A stretch of DNA of 64,000 nucleotides, taken from positions 124,001 through 188,000 of the forward strand of contig NZ_JAKEDU010000003.1 of NCBI RefSeq assembly GCF_021462405.1, given 5' to 3'. Of the stretch, positions 1 through 9,032 are shown piece after piece. The translations under genes were made by a program, and so were the position numbers. How positions within the stretch are numbered: position 1 is the stretch's first letter; every line of letters starts with the position of its first letter. Origin of the DNA: Thermus tengchongensis (lineage in GTDB: Bacteria; Deinococcota; Deinococci; Deinococcales; Thermaceae). The notes under the pieces are model-generated. The model had not been told where the DNA came from. It saw only the letters and a list, made by a program, of their open reading frames with translations, and did no database searches.

Positions 1-43
1 AGTGGGGTGGGGGTTTGTACCCCCCTTCACAAAGGGAGGCAGA

Positions 44-769
44 ATGGTCGTAGACCGGATTGAGGTGTACCTGGACGGGGCCAGCGAGCCCCTGGCGGTT
101 CTGAAGGAACCCCCATACCGGCTAAACCTGGACACCCGAAAGATCCCCGACGGGGAGCATGTCTTGCGGGTGGTAACCCACTTCCGCGGCGGAGGTGAGG
201 AGATACGAGAAATCCCCTTCACCGTTAACAACTACCCCGACGTGATGGTCCTGGGCTTGGATGAGGGGGGAGAGGTGGCGGGAACCCTCGAGCTCCGCCT
301 GGCCGTGGGGGAACCCGAGCTCCCCGTGGAGCCGGTGCGCTTCAACCCCATCTGGTACGTGGTGGCTTCGGTGATCGTGCTGGGTAGCATCTGGGCCTAC
401 TTCGCCTTGAGCCCGGCCACCGAGAGGATCGTGGCCGAAGTAGCCCCCCCTGCCCAGGGAACCCAGACCCACGGCGGTCAGGCTGCCCCTGCGGGTAACT
501 TGGACCAGGCCCTCATGGAAAAGGGCAAGTCCATCTACGAGGCCAACTGCGCCGCCTGCCACGGGGCGAACGGCCAGGGCATACCCCCGGCCTTCCCCGC
601 CCTGGCGGGCAACGCCAACCTGAAAGACGCCCAGATGATCCTGAACGTGGTCAAAAACGGGCGCGGCGCTATGCCTGCGGTGGGCGCCGCCTTCTCGGAC
701 GAGGACCTGAAGGCCGTGGCCACCTACATCCGCAACAGCTTCGGCAACAGCTTCGGCCCGGTGGAATAA
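44..769 (+). CDS. fbcC: cytochrome c subunit of bc complex
   Basis: Membrane-anchored c-type cytochrome, first gene of the bc-complex operon, passing electrons from the Rieske/cytochrome b core to downstream acceptors. The 241-residue protein has an N-terminal soluble, beta-rich part (residues 1-100), one membrane segment (about 104-124), a Gly/Ala/Pro-rich linker and a C-terminal class I cytochrome c domain with CAACH heme motif at 169-173 and a later Met in a GAMPAVG motif. ATG 44 follows GGGAGG; the frame stays open upstream to base 2, so an earlier start outside the window cannot be fully excluded. Domain order and neighbours match the Thermus fbcC gene. Confidence 0.9.
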   Translation: MVVDRIEVYLDGASEPLAVLKEPPYRLNLDTRKIPDGEHVLRVVTHFRGGGEEIREIPFTVNNYPDVMVLGLDEGGEVAGTLELRLAVGEPELPVEPVRFNPIWYVVASVIVLGSIWAYFALSPATERIVAEVAPPAQGTQTHGGQAAPAGNLDQALMEKGKSIYEANCAACHGANGQGIPPAFPALAGNANLKDAQMILNVVKNGRGAMPAVGAAFSDEDLKAVATYIRNSFGNSFGPVE

Positions 770-782
770 GGAGGGCTAAGGT

Positions 783-1265
783 ATGTACCGCAATGACCCC
801 ATCGTACCCACCTTCGCCCTCATCCTGGCCGCAGGCCTCTTCTACATGGCCTACATGGATGGGCTCCACATCGCTCGCCTTTTGGGCCACACGCCCGAGG
901 AGCTCTCCGTGGGCCAGATCGGCCTGATGGCCTTCGGCGCCGTCTTCCTTCTCTACGGCCTCATCGGCCTGGTGTCCTACTGGCTGGAGGGAGTAGAGCT
1001 ACGCCCCGGCCGCCATTTCCCCACCCCCTCCACCGCTCCTGTGGCGGTAGGGGTGATCCTGGTCCTCCTCCTCACCGCCCTCTCCGGGTTCTTCGTGCGC
1101 CTTATCGTTTACTCCGCCCAGACCGGCCACAACCCCACCTGGCTCCAAGGCGCAGTCTTCGGGGCTATCAGCCTTGTGGTGGCAGCCCTTCTCGGCATTT
1201 ACAAAAAGTTCTTCGGCCGCGATGAAACCGTCACCGAGGAGGAGAAGAGCCACTTCCCCTGGTAA
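783..1265 (+). CDS. fbcD: bc complex membrane subunit
   Basis: Small integral membrane protein of 160 residues with four predicted membrane segments (about 8-29, 44-71, 80-105 and 120-142) and a charged C-terminus. It has no heme or iron-sulfur motif. It lies 13 nt after fbcC and 10 nt before the Rieske gene, in the slot held by fbcD in the Thermus fbcCDFB operon. The role is taken from gene order: an accessory subunit of the bc complex, with no catalytic residues visible. GGAGGGCTAAGGT precedes the ATG. Confidence 0.85.
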   Translation: MYRNDPIVPTFALILAAGLFYMAYMDGLHIARLLGHTPEELSVGQIGLMAFGAVFLLYGLIGLVSYWLEGVELRPGRHFPTPSTAPVAVGVILVLLLTALSGFFVRLIVYSAQTGHNPTWLQGAVFGAISLVVAALLGIYKKFFGRDETVTEEEKSHFPW

Positions 1266-1275
1266 GAGGTGAAGC

Positions 1276-1905
1276 ATGGACGAACGCGAGCTTCGCTTAC
1301 GCACCTCCCGCAGGCGGCTCTTCTTAAAGACCGCCATCGGCACCGGTATCGGCCTCTCCCTGGTGTCCGCTTTCTACGTGGGCGCCAGCCTACGTCCCAA
1401 AGCTGAGGTCACACCGGAGAAAGAGCCCTTAAAGCCCGGGGACATCCTGGTCTACGCCCAAGGCGGGGGGGAGCCCAAGCCCATACGTCCAGAGGAGCTC
1501 AAGCCCGGGGACCCCTTCCTTCTGGCCTACCCCATGGACCCCAAGAGCAAGGTGGTGAAAAGCGGGGAGGCCAAGAACACCGTCTTGGTGGTGCGCTATA
1601 GGCCCGAAGATCTTGCCCCAGAGGTGGCCCAGCACGGAGTGGAAGGCATCGTGGCCTTCTCGGCCGTCTGTACCCACCTGGGCTGTATCATCAGCCAGTG
1701 GGTGGCGGACAAGAAAGCGGGCCTTTGCCCCTGCCACGGGGGCACTTTTGACTTCGCCCAAGGGGCCAAGATCATCTCCGGCCCCCCGCCCAGGCCCGTG
1801 CCCCAGCTTCCCCTCAAAGTGGAAGGCGGCCTCCTGGTGGCCGCAGGGGAGTTCTTGGGCGAGGTGGGGGTGAAGGCGGAAGCGGCTTTCTGCCGTCACG
1901 TCTAG
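1276..1905 (+). CDS. fbcF: Rieske iron-sulfur protein
   Basis: Rieske [2Fe-2S] subunit of the bc complex, which takes electrons from quinol and passes them to the cytochrome c subunit. Cluster ligands are clear: CTHLGC at residues 132-137 and CPCHG at 151-155. The N-terminus carries a SRRRLFLK motif before a hydrophobic stretch (about 17-38), which fits Tat-dependent insertion with an uncleaved anchor, as usual for Rieske proteins. Length 209 fits the family. It sits between fbcD and fbcB with gaps of about 10 nt. Confidence 0.95.
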   Translation: MDERELRLRTSRRRLFLKTAIGTGIGLSLVSAFYVGASLRPKAEVTPEKEPLKPGDILVYAQGGGEPKPIRPEELKPGDPFLLAYPMDPKSKVVKSGEAKNTVLVVRYRPEDLAPEVAQHGVEGIVAFSAVCTHLGCIISQWVADKKAGLCPCHGGTFDFAQGAKIISGPPPRPVPQLPLKVEGGLLVAAGEFLGEVGVKAEAAFCRHV

Positions 1906-1914
1906 GAGGGAAGC

Positions 1915-3171
1915 ATGTACAAGTGGTTGGATGAACGCCTAGACCTCTCTGGCCTTTACCAGAAGGTCCTGCGCAAGGCCTTCCCGGTACACCACTCCTT
2001 CTTTCTAGGAGAGATCACCCTCTTTGCCTTCATCGTTCTGGTACTTACCGGCATCTTCCTTACCTTGAACTTTGAGCCCTCCATCCGCGAGGTGAAGCTC
2101 CCCGACGGCCGTACCGTGCCCGCAGCCTACGCCAGCGTCCTTTACATCGACAGCCTCCCCTTCGGGGCGGTGATCCGGAGCCTCCACCACTGGTCGGCCC
2201 ACGTGATGATCGCCGCCGCCTTCCTGCACATGCTCCGCATTCTCCTCTCAGGAGCCTACAAGAAACCCCGGGAACTCAACTACCTGGTGGGCCTGGCCCT
2301 TTTGGGCCTGGCGGTGGTCACCGCCTTCACCGGCTACGCCCTGCCCTACGACAACTATGCGGTGACCGCCACCCGCATCGGCTACGGCATCGCCGCCTCC
2401 ATCCCCTGGGTGGGCGGGGCCATAGCAGAGGTGATGTTTGGGGGAGAGTTCCCGGGCTCGACCAAGTCCATCCCCCGGCTCTTCAGCCTGCACGTCCTCT
2501 GGCTGCCCCTCCTCCTCATGGCCCTCATCGGAGCCCACTTGGCCATCATGATGAAGCAGAAGCACACCCAGCCCCGCTACGCGGAGCGGGTGGCCCCGGG
2601 CAAGATCCTGGGCGTGCCCATGTACCCCCAGCAGCTGGTGATGATGGGCATTCTCTTCGCCCTGTACGTGGGCATCATGACCCTGATCGCCGGGGCTTTC
2701 CTGGCCCACCCCATCGAGGCCTTTGGGCCGCCCACCCCCAACACCCCAGCGGTCAAGCCCGATTGGTACTTCCTCTGGATCTACGGCATTCTCCAACTCA
2801 TTCCCTCCACCTGGGAGTTCCACCTATTCGGAGCCACCATCGGGCCGGAGTTCATCGGGGGGGTGGTGATTCCGGGGATCCTGGGCCTGGTGGGCCTCCT
2901 CCTGCCCTTCCTGGACACCCGCAAGGACAAGATGCGCTACATGGAGCTTCCCTCGGAGCATCCCGGGCGCACCAGCGCCATCCTGGCCCTCCTGGTCTTC
3001 TTCCTCATGGCCACCCTAGCGGGGTACAAGATCGACTTCCAGCAGCAGGGCTCCATCCTGGGGAACAACGCCGTGCTCTGGACCCTGGTCCTGGGAGGCC
3101 CCCTGCTTACCTACCTGGTTTCCTACACCTTGCTGCGCATCTTCTACGGTAGGGAAAAGGCTCTCCAGTAA
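1915..3171 (+). CDS. fbcB: cytochrome b of bc complex
   Basis: Diheme cytochrome b, the quinol-oxidising core of the bc complex, 418 residues with about eight membrane helices. Histidine pairs suited to heme ligation are seen in the HHWSAHVMIAAAFLHML region and in HVLWLPLLLMALIGAHLAIMM (split here into helices B and D), and a PDWYFLW motif matches the PEWY-type quinol-site loop. It lacks a long extra C-terminal domain. Last gene of the operon; a strong hairpin follows the stop. Confidence 0.93.
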   Translation: MYKWLDERLDLSGLYQKVLRKAFPVHHSFFLGEITLFAFIVLVLTGIFLTLNFEPSIREVKLPDGRTVPAAYASVLYIDSLPFGAVIRSLHHWSAHVMIAAAFLHMLRILLSGAYKKPRELNYLVGLALLGLAVVTAFTGYALPYDNYAVTATRIGYGIAASIPWVGGAIAEVMFGGEFPGSTKSIPRLFSLHVLWLPLLLMALIGAHLAIMMKQKHTQPRYAERVAPGKILGVPMYPQQLVMMGILFALYVGIMTLIAGAFLAHPIEAFGPPTPNTPAVKPDWYFLWIYGILQLIPSTWEFHLFGATIGPEFIGGVVIPGILGLVGLLLPFLDTRKDKMRYMELPSEHPGRTSAILALLVFFLMATLAGYKIDFQQQGSILGNNAVLWTLVLGGPLLTYLVSYTLLRIFYGREKALQ

Positions 3172-3214
3172 AGCCCCCGGGCCCCCAGGCCCACACCTGG
3201 AGGGCAGAAACAAA

Positions 3215-3240
3215 GGGGCCCCACCATTAGGTGGGGCCCC
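3215..3240. terminator. bidirectional terminator between fbcB and rpsA
   Basis: Perfect 10-bp inverted repeat GGGGCCCCAC / GTGGGGCCCC with a 6-nt loop. On the plus strand CAAGCCTTTTT follows; on the minus strand TTTGTTTC follows. It lies between the convergent fbcB and rpsA stops and could end both transcripts. Confidence 0.75.
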
Positions 3241-3256
3241 CAAGCCTTTTTGGGGC

Positions 3257-4876
3257 TTAGGAGGACTTCTCCTCCTCGAGGCCCAGGCTGGCCAGGAGGT
3301 CGCCGTAGAGGTCGCCCAACTTCACGCTGGCGCTGGCCATGGGGATGGCGGAGGCATCGTAGAGGTTGTACTCGGCCACCGCCCCGTACTCGTACTCCCG
3401 GCGCTCCTCCCGGCGGGGTCCGGGCTTCCTCTTGCCCCGGGCCTCCTTGCCCTTGGCCCGGCGGGGCCGCTCCTCCTCGGCCTTGGGGGGCGGAGGGGGA
3501 AGGAGGCGCTTGCGGGAGAGGGAGATCCTTTGCTCCACGGGGTCGATGTTGAGGACCACCACCTCCATCTCCTCCCCCTTCTTGAAGAGGGCGGCGGGGT
3601 TCTCCACCCGCTGGTGGTCCAGCTCGGAGACGTGGACCAGGCCTTCCATGCCCGGCTCCAGCTCCACGAAGACCCCGAAGTCGGTGATCCCGGTGATCCT
3701 GCCCTTCACCACGGTACCTGGGGGATACTTCTCGGTGAGGAGCTGCCAGGGGTCGGGCTGGGTCTGCTTGAGGCCCAAGGAGAGGCGGCGCTCTGCGGGG
3801 TCCAGCCTGAGGACCACGGCCTCCACCTCATCCCCCTCCTTCACCACCTCGGAGGGGTGCTTGGGCCGCTTGGTCCAGGAGAGCTCGGAGATGTGGATAA
3901 GGCCCTCGAGGCCAGGCTCCACCTCCACGAAGGCCCCGAACTGGGTCAGGCCCACCACCTTGCCCCGGACCCGGCTTCCCACCGGGTACTTCTCAGCCAC
4001 AGTGGTCCAGGGATCGGGGATCAAGGCCTTGATGGACAGGTTCACCCGCTCCCTAGAGGGGTCCACGGAAACCACCTGGGCCCGCACCTTCTGCCCCTTG
4101 TGAATGACCTCCTTGGGGTGGTTAAACCGCCCCCAGGTGATCTCGGAACGGTGCACCAGGCCGTCCACCGGGCCCAGGTTCACGAAGGCCCCGAAGTCGG
4201 TGACGTCCACCACCGTGCCCTCCACCACCTGTCCGGGCTGCAGGCTTTGGAAAAAGGCCTCCTTGACCCGCTTCTGTTCCTCTTCCAAAACCACCCGACG
4301 GGAGAGGAGAACCCGCCCCTTCTTACGGTTAAACTCGATGATCTTCGCCAGGATCTGCTGGCCCACGTAGGCATCCAGGTTGGGAACGCGCTTGAGGTCC
4401 AGCTGTGAAGCGGGGATGAAGGCGGACACACCATCCAGGTCGGCAATCACGCCTCCCTTGACCTTCTCCTTGACGGTGACGGTCACCGGCTCGCCCTTCT
4501 CATAAAGCTCCCGGATGCGGTCCCAGTGCTCCGTGGCCTCCACCCGCTTGCGGGAAAGAAAGACCTGGCCCGTTTCGGGGTCCACCTTGATCACCTGGAC
4601 CCGCACCAGATCCCCGGGCTTCAAAAGGGCCTTTAGCTCCTCCTCGGGAAGGGGCTTCTCCGTTAGCTCGTTAAAGGGGATGATGCCTTCCGTCTTCGCG
4701 CCGATATCAACCGCCACACCCTCTGAGCCCACCAGAACCACCTTGCCCGTCAGGAACTGGCCTGGGCGCACACGCTTTTCCAAGCGGGCCTCGGTTTCCT
4801 GAAGGGCCTCCTCCATGCTGAAGGTCTGTCCTGGGGTCAAGTTGGCTTCGCTGACCTGGGTCGCCTTTTCTTCCAT
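3257..4876 (-). CDS. rpsA: 30S ribosomal protein S1
   Basis: Ribosomal protein S1, which helps the 30S subunit bind mRNA. Of its 539 residues, five S1 OB-fold repeats can be read in series, the last three with the typical GxFVxxxPGxEGLxHxSEL pattern, followed by a basic Pro/Lys/Arg-rich tail and a conserved acidic C-terminus. The frame stays open upstream to 5035, but ATG 4876 is preceded by GGAGGAAAGAGG and starts the family-like MEEKATQ sequence; the upstream extension is low-complexity and crosses the promoter. Single gene transcribed toward fbcB. Confidence 0.95.
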   Translation of the reverse strand: MEEKATQVSEANLTPGQTFSMEEALQETEARLEKRVRPGQFLTGKVVLVGSEGVAVDIGAKTEGIIPFNELTEKPLPEEELKALLKPGDLVRVQVIKVDPETGQVFLSRKRVEATEHWDRIRELYEKGEPVTVTVKEKVKGGVIADLDGVSAFIPASQLDLKRVPNLDAYVGQQILAKIIEFNRKKGRVLLSRRVVLEEEQKRVKEAFFQSLQPGQVVEGTVVDVTDFGAFVNLGPVDGLVHRSEITWGRFNHPKEVIHKGQKVRAQVVSVDPSRERVNLSIKALIPDPWTTVAEKYPVGSRVRGKVVGLTQFGAFVEVEPGLEGLIHISELSWTKRPKHPSEVVKEGDEVEAVVLRLDPAERRLSLGLKQTQPDPWQLLTEKYPPGTVVKGRITGITDFGVFVELEPGMEGLVHVSELDHQRVENPAALFKKGEEMEVVVLNIDPVEQRISLSRKRLLPPPPPKAEEERPRRAKGKEARGKRKPGPRREERREYEYGAVAEYNLYDASAIPMASASVKLGDLYGDLLASLGLEEEKSS

Positions 4877-5006
4877 GCCGCCTCTTTCCTCCTTACACGC
4901 CTTCCAAGGAAGGCGGGCGCATTTTGCGCACGTCCACACGAAAAGGAGGGGGAGAAGCCTCACTCCCCGCTTCCGTGTGAACCGGCCCCGAAGGGCATAC
5001 CCTTCC

Positions 5007-5035
5007 TTTATACCACGGGGAGGCCCCCTTGCCAA
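5007..5035 (-). promoter_or_regulatory. promoter of rpsA
   Basis: On the minus strand, -35 TTGGCA (5035-5030), a 17-nt spacer and -10 TATAAA (5012-5007). This is a near-consensus sigma-A promoter giving a leader of about 125 nt before the rpsA ATG at 4876, long enough for leader-based control. Confidence 0.75.
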
Positions 5036-5074
5036 GAGGCACCAGGCCCCTTGGGCTTAGGCCATAATGAGCCC

Positions 5075-6190
5075 ATGGAAACCCTAGCCTGGATGCAGGC
5101 GAAGCTTCCTGAGTTTTTAAAGGACCTCGAGGCCTTCGTGCGCCGGGAATCCCCCTCCAAGCACCTAAAGGGCCTTCAGGAGGCGGCGGCCTTTTTGGAG
5201 GAAGCCTTCGGGCCCCTTCAAGGGCGGCTTTCCCGCAAGGACACTCCCTTGGGCCCCATCCTTCTCCTGAAGCGGGAAGGGGAGGGAGCCCCGGTCCTGG
5301 TGCTTTGCCACTACGACACCGTCCACCCCCAGGGAAGCTTCTCCGAACCCTTCCGCCTGGAAAGGGACCGGGCGGTGGGGCCTGGGGTCTACGACATGAA
5401 AGGGGGCATCGTGGCCTTGCTCTATGCCCTTCGCCATGCGGAGGCCACGGGAAGGAAGCTTCCCCCTTTGGAAATCCTCTTCACCCCCGACGAGGAAATC
5501 GGCTCCCAAGAAAGCCGGCCCCTTATCGAGGCCGCCGCCAAGAAGGCCCGGGCGGTGTTGGTCCTCGAGCCCCCCACCGCCGAGGGGGACCTGAAGGTGG
5601 CCCGCAAGGGGGTAGGGCTTTACCGGCTGAAGGCCATGGGCAAGGCTGCCCACCAAGGGGTGGAGCCGGAAAGGGGAGTGAACGCCATCCTGGAACTCGC
5701 CCACCAGATCCTGAGGGTCGCGGCCCTCGAGGACCGGGAAAAGGGCACCACCCTGGGCCCCAACGTGGTGGCGGGGGGCACGGTGAGCAACGTGGTGGCG
5801 GAGGAGGCCTGGGTGGAAATCGACCTCCGGGCTTGGACCCTGGAGGAGGTGAAGCGGGTGGAGGAGGGCCTCAAAAGCCTCACCCCCATCCTCCCCGGGG
5901 CCCGGCTGGAGCTTTCCGGAGGCCTGAACCGCCCCCCCATGGAACCCACGGCGGAAAGCCTGGCCCTCTTTGAAAAGGCCCGGTCCATCGGGGAGGCCTT
6001 GGGCCTCTCCTTGCGCCCGGGGCGGGTGGGCGGGGGGTCGGACGGCAACTTCACCGCTGCCTTGGGGGTGTCCACCCTGGACGGCCTGGGGCTTTACGGG
6101 GGGGACGCCCACCAGCGCACGGAGTACGTGGTGGTTTCGGAGATCCCCCGCCGCGCGGCCCTCTTGGCCGAGCTCCTCTACGCCCTATGA
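5075..6190 (+). CDS. M20 family metallopeptidase
   Basis: Zinc-dependent exopeptidase of the M20/glutamate carboxypeptidase type, 371 residues. Metal-site motifs in order: CHYDTVHP (His), GVYDMKGG (bridging Asp), TPDEEIGSQES (catalytic Glu pair) and a late GGDAHQ. The middle holds the dimerisation lid typical of M20. A start at TTG 5051 is possible, but ATG 5075 lies 6 nt after a CATAAT -10 box (5063-5068), so the mRNA is probably leaderless. The stop overlaps the next gene by 4 nt. Substrate cannot be told from the sequence. Confidence 0.85.
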   Translation: METLAWMQAKLPEFLKDLEAFVRRESPSKHLKGLQEAAAFLEEAFGPLQGRLSRKDTPLGPILLLKREGEGAPVLVLCHYDTVHPQGSFSEPFRLERDRAVGPGVYDMKGGIVALLYALRHAEATGRKLPPLEILFTPDEEIGSQESRPLIEAAAKKARAVLVLEPPTAEGDLKVARKGVGLYRLKAMGKAAHQGVEPERGVNAILELAHQILRVAALEDREKGTTLGPNVVAGGTVSNVVAEEAWVEIDLRAWTLEEVKRVEEGLKSLTPILPGARLELSGGLNRPPMEPTAESLALFEKARSIGEALGLSLRPGRVGGGSDGNFTAALGVSTLDGLGLYGGDAHQRTEYVVVSEIPRRAALLAELLYAL

Positions 6191-6663
6191 GCCTCTCCCC
6201 TTCCGCGGCCAAGGTGCAGAAGGTGCTGGAAGCGCGGGGCTTTGGGCACCTTAAGGTAGAGGAGCTTCCCACCTCCACCCGCACTGCCCAGGAGGCGGCT
6301 AAGGCCGTGGGAGCCGAGGTGGGGCAGATCGTGAAGAGCCTGGTCTTCGTGGGGGAAAGGGGGGCTTACCTCTTCCTGGTGAGCGGGAAGAACCGCCTGG
6401 ACCTGAGGAAGGCCCAAGCCCTGGTGGGTGAACCCCTGCGCCAGGCCACCCCGGAGGAGGTGCGGGCCCTGACCGGCTACGCCATCGGCGGGGTGCCCCC
6501 TGTGGGGCACGATACCCCGCTTCCCGCCTTTTTGGACCAGGACCTTCTGGTCTACCCTCGAGTCTGGGCCGCAGGGGGTACTCCTAAGGCCCTCTTCTCC
6601 CTGACCCCAGAGGAGCTTCTGGCCCTCACAAGGGCCCAGGTGGCAGATCTAAGGGAGGTTTAG
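6187..6663 (+). CDS. YbaK/EbsC-type aminoacyl-tRNA deacylase
   Basis: 158-residue single-domain protein of the YbaK/ProX family, which hydrolyses mischarged aminoacyl-tRNAs in trans. It shows the conserved VKSLVFV strand, the catalytic-type Lys in SGKNRLDLRK and the TGYAIGGVPPVGH loop. It overlaps the peptidase stop by ATGA and is followed 1 nt later by the next gene, so it is co-transcribed. Whether it clears Cys, Ala or another residue from tRNA-Pro cannot be decided here. Confidence 0.88.
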   Translation: MSLSPSAAKVQKVLEARGFGHLKVEELPTSTRTAQEAAKAVGAEVGQIVKSLVFVGERGAYLFLVSGKNRLDLRKAQALVGEPLRQATPEEVRALTGYAIGGVPPVGHDTPLPAFLDQDLLVYPRVWAAGGTPKALFSLTPEELLALTRAQVADLREV

Positions 6664-6664
6664 G

Positions 6665-6943
6665 GTGTGGCCCTTCCGCAAAGACCCCCATGTGAAGCCC
6701 GAAGGGCCTTTGGCCTTCCGGGTGCGGGTGCGCACGAAAAGCGGCGAGGTGGTGGAGCTAAGGCTCTCCAAGAGCATGGAAATCAGCCCGGTGGAAGGAG
6801 GCTATTACGTGCGCAAGGAAATCGTGGCCCCCAAGAGCCTAGATCGGGCGGTCCTGGAGATCTGGTTTGACACTCGTTATCGCCCTCTGCGCAAAAGTAT
6901 TGAGGGAGGAGAGCTTATACCTATCCGGGAATGGAACGGCTAG
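6665..6943 (+). CDS. conserved small protein of unknown function
   Basis: 92 residues, GTG start directly after the stop of the deacylase gene. Charged, soluble, predicted beta-rich with alternating Val/Arg stretches; no signal peptide, Cys or known motif. I do not recognise the family. Its TAG stop forms the first three bases of the -10 box of the next gene. Coding is supported by tight operon packing and GC3-rich codons. Confidence 0.7.
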   Translation: MWPFRKDPHVKPEGPLAFRVRVRTKSGEVVELRLSKSMEISPVEGGYYVRKEIVAPKSLDRAVLEIWFDTRYRPLRKSIEGGELIPIREWNG

Positions 6944-6952
6944 AATAAGGCC

Positions 6953-7237
6953 ATGGAAAAAGTCCTGCTCCTCCTGGGCCTTCTGCTCATGGGATACAAC
7001 GTCTTCTACGGCTTGCGGCTCAAGCGGGCCATCCCCGGCGGGGTCATGGGGGAAAGAAGCGGGCAGATGCTTGGGCTCATCGTCTTCTTCGCCCTTGCCT
7101 ACCTGGTGGTCCTGATCCTCACCTGGAGCGAGCCCAGCAGCCTTCTCCTCTTCCTCCTCTCCCTTATCCTCCTCTTGGGGGCGGTCTTCGTCTACATGGT
7201 CCTGCGCCTGGTGGACGCCATCGTGGCTGCCCTGTAG
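6953..7237 (+). CDS. small membrane protein, three TM segments
   Basis: 94 residues, almost entirely hydrophobic: membrane segments at about 2-20, 39-58 and 63-90, with a short basic loop RLKRAIPGG after the first. Function unknown. TAGAAT (6941-6946) lies 6 nt before ATG 6953, so it has its own promoter and probably a leaderless transcript in addition to read-through from upstream. The next gene starts 2 nt after its stop. Confidence 0.75.
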   Translation: MEKVLLLLGLLLMGYNVFYGLRLKRAIPGGVMGERSGQMLGLIVFFALAYLVVLILTWSEPSSLLLFLLSLILLLGAVFVYMVLRLVDAIVAAL

Positions 7238-7239
7238 CC

Positions 7240-7638
7240 ATGGTCTTCCGCCGCAACCCCAACCCTCCCGAGGCCGGCTGGAAGCCCTCCCCCGAGGAGT
7301 GGCGGGTCTACACCCTCTGCGACGGGCGGCGCACCGAGGAAGAGGTGGCCCGGGAAAGCGGCCTAGGGGAGGAAGCCTACCTGGTCCTGGCCACCCTCCT
7401 CAAGCGGGGCCTCATCCTGCCGGTGGAAGGGCCTAAGGAGCTCTGCCGTAAGCTCACCGATCTCCTGAAGCAACGTTTGGGCCCCAAGGCGGAGCCCTTC
7501 GTGCGACGCCTGGAGGGGTGCGAAAGCCGGGAGAGCCTCGAGGAGGAAGCCCTGAGGGTGGCCCTCAAGGTGAAGCTCACCTTGGACCGCAAGGCCGGGG
7601 AAGAGCTGGAAAAAACCATACGGGAGCTCTTCCGCTGA
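7240..7638 (+). CDS. unknown protein with winged-helix-like N-terminus
   Basis: 132 residues, soluble, ATG 2 nt after the upstream stop. Residues 15-62 (EEWRVYTLCDGRRTEEEVA then a helical region ending KRGLILPVE) look like a short winged-helix module of the kind found beside DUF4388 proteins; the C-terminal half is a charged alpha-helical segment. No catalytic motif. Function unknown. Confidence 0.7.
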   Translation: MVFRRNPNPPEAGWKPSPEEWRVYTLCDGRRTEEEVARESGLGEEAYLVLATLLKRGLILPVEGPKELCRKLTDLLKQRLGPKAEPFVRRLEGCESRESLEEEALRVALKVKLTLDRKAGEELEKTIRELFR

Positions 7639-7674
7639 AGGCCCCACTGGGCGCCCAGGGGCAGGCCCTTGGGC

Positions 7675-9030
7675 TCAGCGGGGCGGTATCCAGGGCTCCC
7701 CTCGGAAGAAGCCGTAGACCAGCCGGGCCACCACCGGCCCCAGGAGGACCAGGCCCAGGAGGTTGGGGATGGCCATGAGGCCGTTTAGGGTGTCGGAGAT
7801 GGCCAAGAAGGCCTCGAGGCCCCCCAAAGGCCCCACCAGGGCCAAGACGGCAAAGGTGAGGCGGTAGGGCCAGCGGATCCCCTCCCCAAAGAGGAAGGCC
7901 GCGGCCTCCTCCCCATAAAAGCCCCAGGAAACCATGGTCCCCAGGGCGAAGACCGCCACGGTAAGGGCCAGGACCAGCCCGCCCAAGGGGTGGGCCTGGA
8001 AGAGGGCCTGCGCAGCCTCGGCCGCGCTCCCCCCCTGCCGCCAAAGCCCCGAGGCGATGAAGGTGAGGGCGGTGAGGCTCGTGACCAGAAAGCTCACGAA
8101 CATCTCTGTAACGCCCCAGAAGCCCTGGCGCACGGGGTGGTCCACCTGGGCCTGGGCGTGGGCGATGGGAGCCGAACCCAAGCCCGCCTCGTTGGCGAAG
8201 ATGCCCCGGCCGAGCCCGGCGTTGATGGCGGCGAAGAGGCTAAAGCCCGCCGCCCCGCCCAAGGCCGCCTCGGGGCTAAAGGCCGCCTGGAAGACCAAGG
8301 CTAAGGCCTCGGGGATCTTCCCCCCGTAGCGCACCAGCAGGGGAACCACCGCCACCAGGAAGAGGAGGAGCTTCAGGGGCACCACCACCTGGGCGAAGCG
8401 GGCCACCCGCACGATGCCCCCGCCCAGCACCACCCCCACCAGGAGGGCCAGGAAAAGGCCCACCAGGGCCGGGGGGGCTCCCAAGGGCGCCAAGGCCCCA
8501 CCCACCGCCCCGGCCTGGGAGAGATTGCCGATGCCGAAGGCGGCCACGGCCGCGAAGAAGGCGAAGAAGTAGGCCAGAAAACGAAGCCTGGGGAGACCTC
8601 GGTAGAGGTAGTACATGGGCCCGCCGGAAACCGAGCCGTCGGCAAAACGGCGGCGGAAGTGCACCGCCAAGGTGGCCTCGGCGAACTTGGTGCCGGTGCC
8701 GAAGAAGTAGCCGAGCCACATCCAGAAGACCGCCCCTGGGCCCCCCACCAGCACCGCCGCCAGCATGCCCAGGAGGTGACCGGTGCCCACGGTGGCGGAG
8801 AGGGCCACCATGGTGGCCTGGAAGGGAGTGATCTGCCCGCCGAAGCCAAAGGCCCGCTCGCGGATGGCCCCCAGGGTTTCGCTGAAGGAAACCCGCATCA
8901 TCCGCAAGGGGGCGCTGAACCAGCGGATCTGGAAAATCACCAGATAGGCCCCCACCAGGAGGAAGACCAGCTTCATGGGAAAGCCGTATACGACCCGGTT
9001 GAGATATTCGTTTAAGGCTAGGATATCCAT
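7675..9030 (-). CDS. sodium:alanine symporter (AGCS family)
   Basis: 451-residue Na+-coupled amino-acid transporter of the AGCS (AlsT/DagA) family with about ten membrane helices. Family signatures are visible: GxGHLLGMLAAVLVGGPGAVFWMW near residue 100, an FRRRFADGSVSGGPMYYL segment and GRGIFANEAGLGSAPIAHA in the C-terminal half. Start ATG 9030 is preceded by GGAGG and lies 2 nt after the stop of the DUF4388 gene, so the two form an operon. Substrate is likely alanine or glycine, by family. Confidence 0.9.
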   Translation of the reverse strand: MDILALNEYLNRVVYGFPMKLVFLLVGAYLVIFQIRWFSAPLRMMRVSFSETLGAIRERAFGFGGQITPFQATMVALSATVGTGHLLGMLAAVLVGGPGAVFWMWLGYFFGTGTKFAEATLAVHFRRRFADGSVSGGPMYYLYRGLPRLRFLAYFFAFFAAVAAFGIGNLSQAGAVGGALAPLGAPPALVGLFLALLVGVVLGGGIVRVARFAQVVVPLKLLLFLVAVVPLLVRYGGKIPEALALVFQAAFSPEAALGGAAGFSLFAAINAGLGRGIFANEAGLGSAPIAHAQAQVDHPVRQGFWGVTEMFVSFLVTSLTALTFIASGLWRQGGSAAEAAQALFQAHPLGGLVLALTVAVFALGTMVSWGFYGEEAAAFLFGEGIRWPYRLTFAVLALVGPLGGLEAFLAISDTLNGLMAIPNLLGLVLLGPVVARLVYGFFRGEPWIPPR

Positions 9031-9032
9031 GG

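Noticed and set aside
4877-5035. N-terminal extension of S1
   Set aside because: Would cross the rpsA promoter; ATG 4876 has an RBS and a family-like start.
7641-7663. Hairpin between the 7240-7638 gene and the symporter
   Set aside because: The stem has a bulge and there is no T-run on either strand; too weak to call a terminator.
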